From NCBI GenBank assembly GCA_018266395.1, contig JAFEAM010000001.1, positions 96,259 to 160,258 of the forward strand: a stretch of DNA of 64,000 nt, read 5' to 3'. The translations under genes and the position numbers were made by a program. Positions 62,345 to 64,000 of this stretch are shown in pieces. The notes below the pieces were generated by a model. That model was not told the origin of the DNA, searched no databases, and saw only the letters and a program-made list of their open reading frames with translations. Origin of the DNA: Bacteroidota bacterium (GTDB taxonomy: Bacteria; Bacteroidota; Bacteroidia; Cytophagales; Cyclobacteriaceae). How positions within the stretch are numbered: position 1 is the first letter of the stretch; the number at the start of each line of letters is the position of its first letter.

Positions 62345-63679
62345 ATGAATACGCTCATTGTCAACGCGAAGATAGTAAACGAAGGTAAGGTCACGGAAAG
62401 CGACCTGCTTATCCGGCACGAGCGGATCGAAAAGATCGGCAGTGGGCTCGCTCCCTCAGGAGCAGTTCAGGTGATAGACGCCGGAGGCAACCTTCTGCTC
62501 CCCGGCATCATAGACGACCAGGTGCATTTTCGCGAGCCGGGGTTGACACATAAGGGAGACATCCACTCAGAATCAAGGGCCGCGGTTGCAGGGGGAATTA
62601 CTTCCTATATGGAGATGCCCAACACGGTACCGCAGACACTGACGCAGGAAAAGCTGGAAGAAAAATACCAGATCGCGGCTGCCCGTTCGATGGCCAACTA
62701 TTCCTTTTACATGGGAACGTCAAACGATAACCTGGAAGAGTTGCTGAAGACGGACCTCGAAAATACATGCGGACTTAAAATCTTTATGGGCGCATCCACC
62801 GGCAACATGCTGGTCGACAATCCAAATACACTTGAAAATGTATTCTCCAGATTCCCCGGTCTGATCGCCGTTCATTGCGAAGACGAATCCGTCATACGCG
62901 CAAACTCAGAGTTGTATCGTCAGCAGTTCGGCGAAGAGGTGCCCGTCCGTTTTCATCCTTTGATTCGCAGCGAAGAGGCGTGCTTCCGGTCTTCATCCTT
63001 TGCCATCAGCCTGGCGAAAAAGCACGGTACGAGGCTGCACATCCTCCACATCTCGACAGGAAAAGAGACGCAGTTGTTTGAAGTGGGGCCGCCCGACAAG
63101 AAACAAATTACCTCGGAGGCATGTATTCATCACCTTTGGTTCAACGATCAGGATTATGATAAGCTGGGAAGCAAGATCAAATGGAATCCGGCCATCAAGA
63201 CCCGGGCAGACCAGGAAGCAGTACTGCAGGCGGTGCTCCACGACAGAATTGACGTGATCGCCACAGACCACGCGCCACACACGCTGGAGGAAAAAAGCAG
63301 AACCTATTTCAAAACACCGTCAGGAGGTCCGTTGGTACAGCATGCGTTGCCCGCCATGCTTGATTTTTTCCACCAGGGCAAGATTAGCCTGGAGCGAATT
63401 GTCGAGAAGATGAGTCATGCCCCGGCCAGGATGTTTCGCATCAGGGAGCGGGGTTTCATCCGTGAAGGATATTTCGCAGATCTCGTCATAGTGAATCTGA
63501 CTGCACCATGGAAAGTGCAGCAGGAGAATATCCTGGCCAAGTGCGGATGGTCGCCCTTTGAGGGGCATACATTCCGGTCGGCGGTAACGCATACGTTCGT
63601 GTCAGGCCGGCTTGCATGGAAGGAAGGCAAATTGGTGGAGGGCGGCACCGGCCAACGGCTGAAATTCGATCGGCGCTGA
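62345..63679 (+). CDS. pyrC: Dihydroorotase (type I)
   Basis: 444 residues. A zinc amidohydrolase cyclising carbamoyl-aspartate in pyrimidine synthesis. N-terminal metal site IIDDQVHFREPG (near residue 60), carboxylated-Lys region LKIFMGASTGN (near 148), VHCEDES, LHILHIST and the substrate-binding VIATDHAPHT. The 440-residue type I length, rather than the short type II, fits Bacteroidota. It is divergent from the DEAD-box gene. Confidence 0.96.
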   Translation: MNTLIVNAKIVNEGKVTESDLLIRHERIEKIGSGLAPSGAVQVIDAGGNLLLPGIIDDQVHFREPGLTHKGDIHSESRAAVAGGITSYMEMPNTVPQTLTQEKLEEKYQIAAARSMANYSFYMGTSNDNLEELLKTDLENTCGLKIFMGASTGNMLVDNPNTLENVFSRFPGLIAVHCEDESVIRANSELYRQQFGEEVPVRFHPLIRSEEACFRSSSFAISLAKKHGTRLHILHISTGKETQLFEVGPPDKKQITSEACIHHLWFNDQDYDKLGSKIKWNPAIKTRADQEAVLQAVLHDRIDVIATDHAPHTLEEKSRTYFKTPSGGPLVQHALPAMLDFFHQGKISLERIVEKMSHAPARMFRIRERGFIREGYFADLVIVNLTAPWKVQQENILAKCGWSPFEGHTFRSAVTHTFVSGRLAWKEGKLVEGGTGQRLKFDRR

Positions 63680-63910
63680 AATAACGTCAGATAAACCCAG
63701 CCGTTACAGGGCTTCTTCAAATCGCTAACCTTAGCGGTGCGCGGTGCGCACCACTAAATAAACAAAGCCCCTCAGGGCATGTAAACCTATTCCAGGACAA
63801 GACACAAAGCCCTTCAGAGCTTAACGATACAAGCTTGTTAAGGATGTTATCCAGCGGATCGCATGACCAACGGATTGCGCGACGTGATATCGGTGATGCA
63901 GGACATCTTT

Positions 63911-63938
63911 ACTTGCCCTGAAGGGGCAAGGTTTTTTA
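63911..63938 (+). terminator. Intrinsic terminator-like hairpin
   Basis: CTTGCCC (63912-63918) and GGGCAAG (63924-63930) pair across a TGAAG loop and are followed by GTTTTTT. It is ~230 bp downstream of pyrC. Confidence 0.5.
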
Positions 63939-63959
63939 ACGGCACGCAATGCGTGCCGT
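63939..63959. repeat. Perfect inverted repeat
   Basis: ACGGCACGCA and TGCGTGCCGT are perfect complements around a single A. It is immediately downstream of the terminator-like hairpin. Confidence 0.75.
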
Positions 63960-63980
63960 AATACGCTCTGGCATTCAAGG

Positions 63981-64000
63981 GGCTGTCTCAAAAGGGCAGC
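63981..64000. mobile_element. Possible insertion-sequence end
   Basis: GGCTGTCTCAAAAGGGCAGC resembles terminal repeats of IS1182/IS5-type elements in Bacteroidota (GGCTGTCTCAAAA). The element, if real, continues beyond the window; no transposase is seen here. Confidence 0.35.

Larger units (their letters stand above)
63680..64000. other. Non-coding 3' end with hairpins and IS-like end
   Basis: No gene is seen in these 321 bp. They hold imperfect AAGCCC-type short repeats (63765-63825), an intrinsic terminator-like hairpin and a perfect inverted repeat, listed separately, then a sequence resembling an insertion-sequence end at 63981-64000. Confidence 0.5.

Overview
The window looks like a chromosomal segment of a Bacteroidota bacterium, most likely of the order Cytophagales. 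The family content points there: a DUF4271 gene before hemD, DUF4783, DUF2911, an OmpA/PD40/TPR protein of the type IX secretion PorE type, LytTR/LytS-type two-component genes, and a PurM of the long Bacteroidota form. Several starts carry the Bacteroidota -7 promoter element TAnnTTTG instead of an obvious Shine-Dalgarno site. Base composition looks close to 50% GC by eye. The genus is inference; there is no rRNA or tRNA here to settle it.

Layout. 0-13.5 kb: hemD with a membrane partner, hemW, a TerB-like protein, a LytTR regulator/kinase pair, uvrA, a TPR histidine kinase, a HisA-like protein with an altered active site, and two envelope proteins. 13.6-24.6 kb: a tiny membrane ORF, a LOG-family phosphoribohydrolase, an aspartyl protease with PDZ domain, a degenerate receiver protein, a lipid-type polyketide cluster (FAD oxidoreductase, UbiA-like prenyltransferase, type III polyketide synthase), recX, a secreted YHS protein, a DinB-like/ATP-grasp/LysE-exporter operon, tag, a secreted RidA protein and prmA. 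24.7-35.5 kb: a 1582-residue exported protein of unknown function, a fused 5-oxoprolinase, two lipoprotein-like proteins and prfA.

35.5-40.3 kb is the only clearly accessory stretch. It holds small lipoproteins and membrane proteins, a toxin-antitoxin pair, a 22-bp tandem array between two ~130-bp direct repeats, several dispersed repeats, and a RAYT (REP-associated tyrosine transposase) gene with matching palindromes in opposite orientation on its two sides. Fragments that look like RAYT 3' ends lie elsewhere in the island. This self-contained RAYT/REP system is the most interesting structure in the window.

40.3-64 kb returns to housekeeping genes: a methyltransferase of the kind found with type III polyketide synthases, in a nadC operon; gpmI; the PorE-like protein; an S9 peptidase; purM; a TrmH-family enzyme; mutS; a frameshifted AraC-type sensor remnant; two DEAD-box helicases; serS; rho; and pyrC. 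The last 320 bp are non-coding with hairpins and end in a sequence resembling an insertion-sequence terminus.
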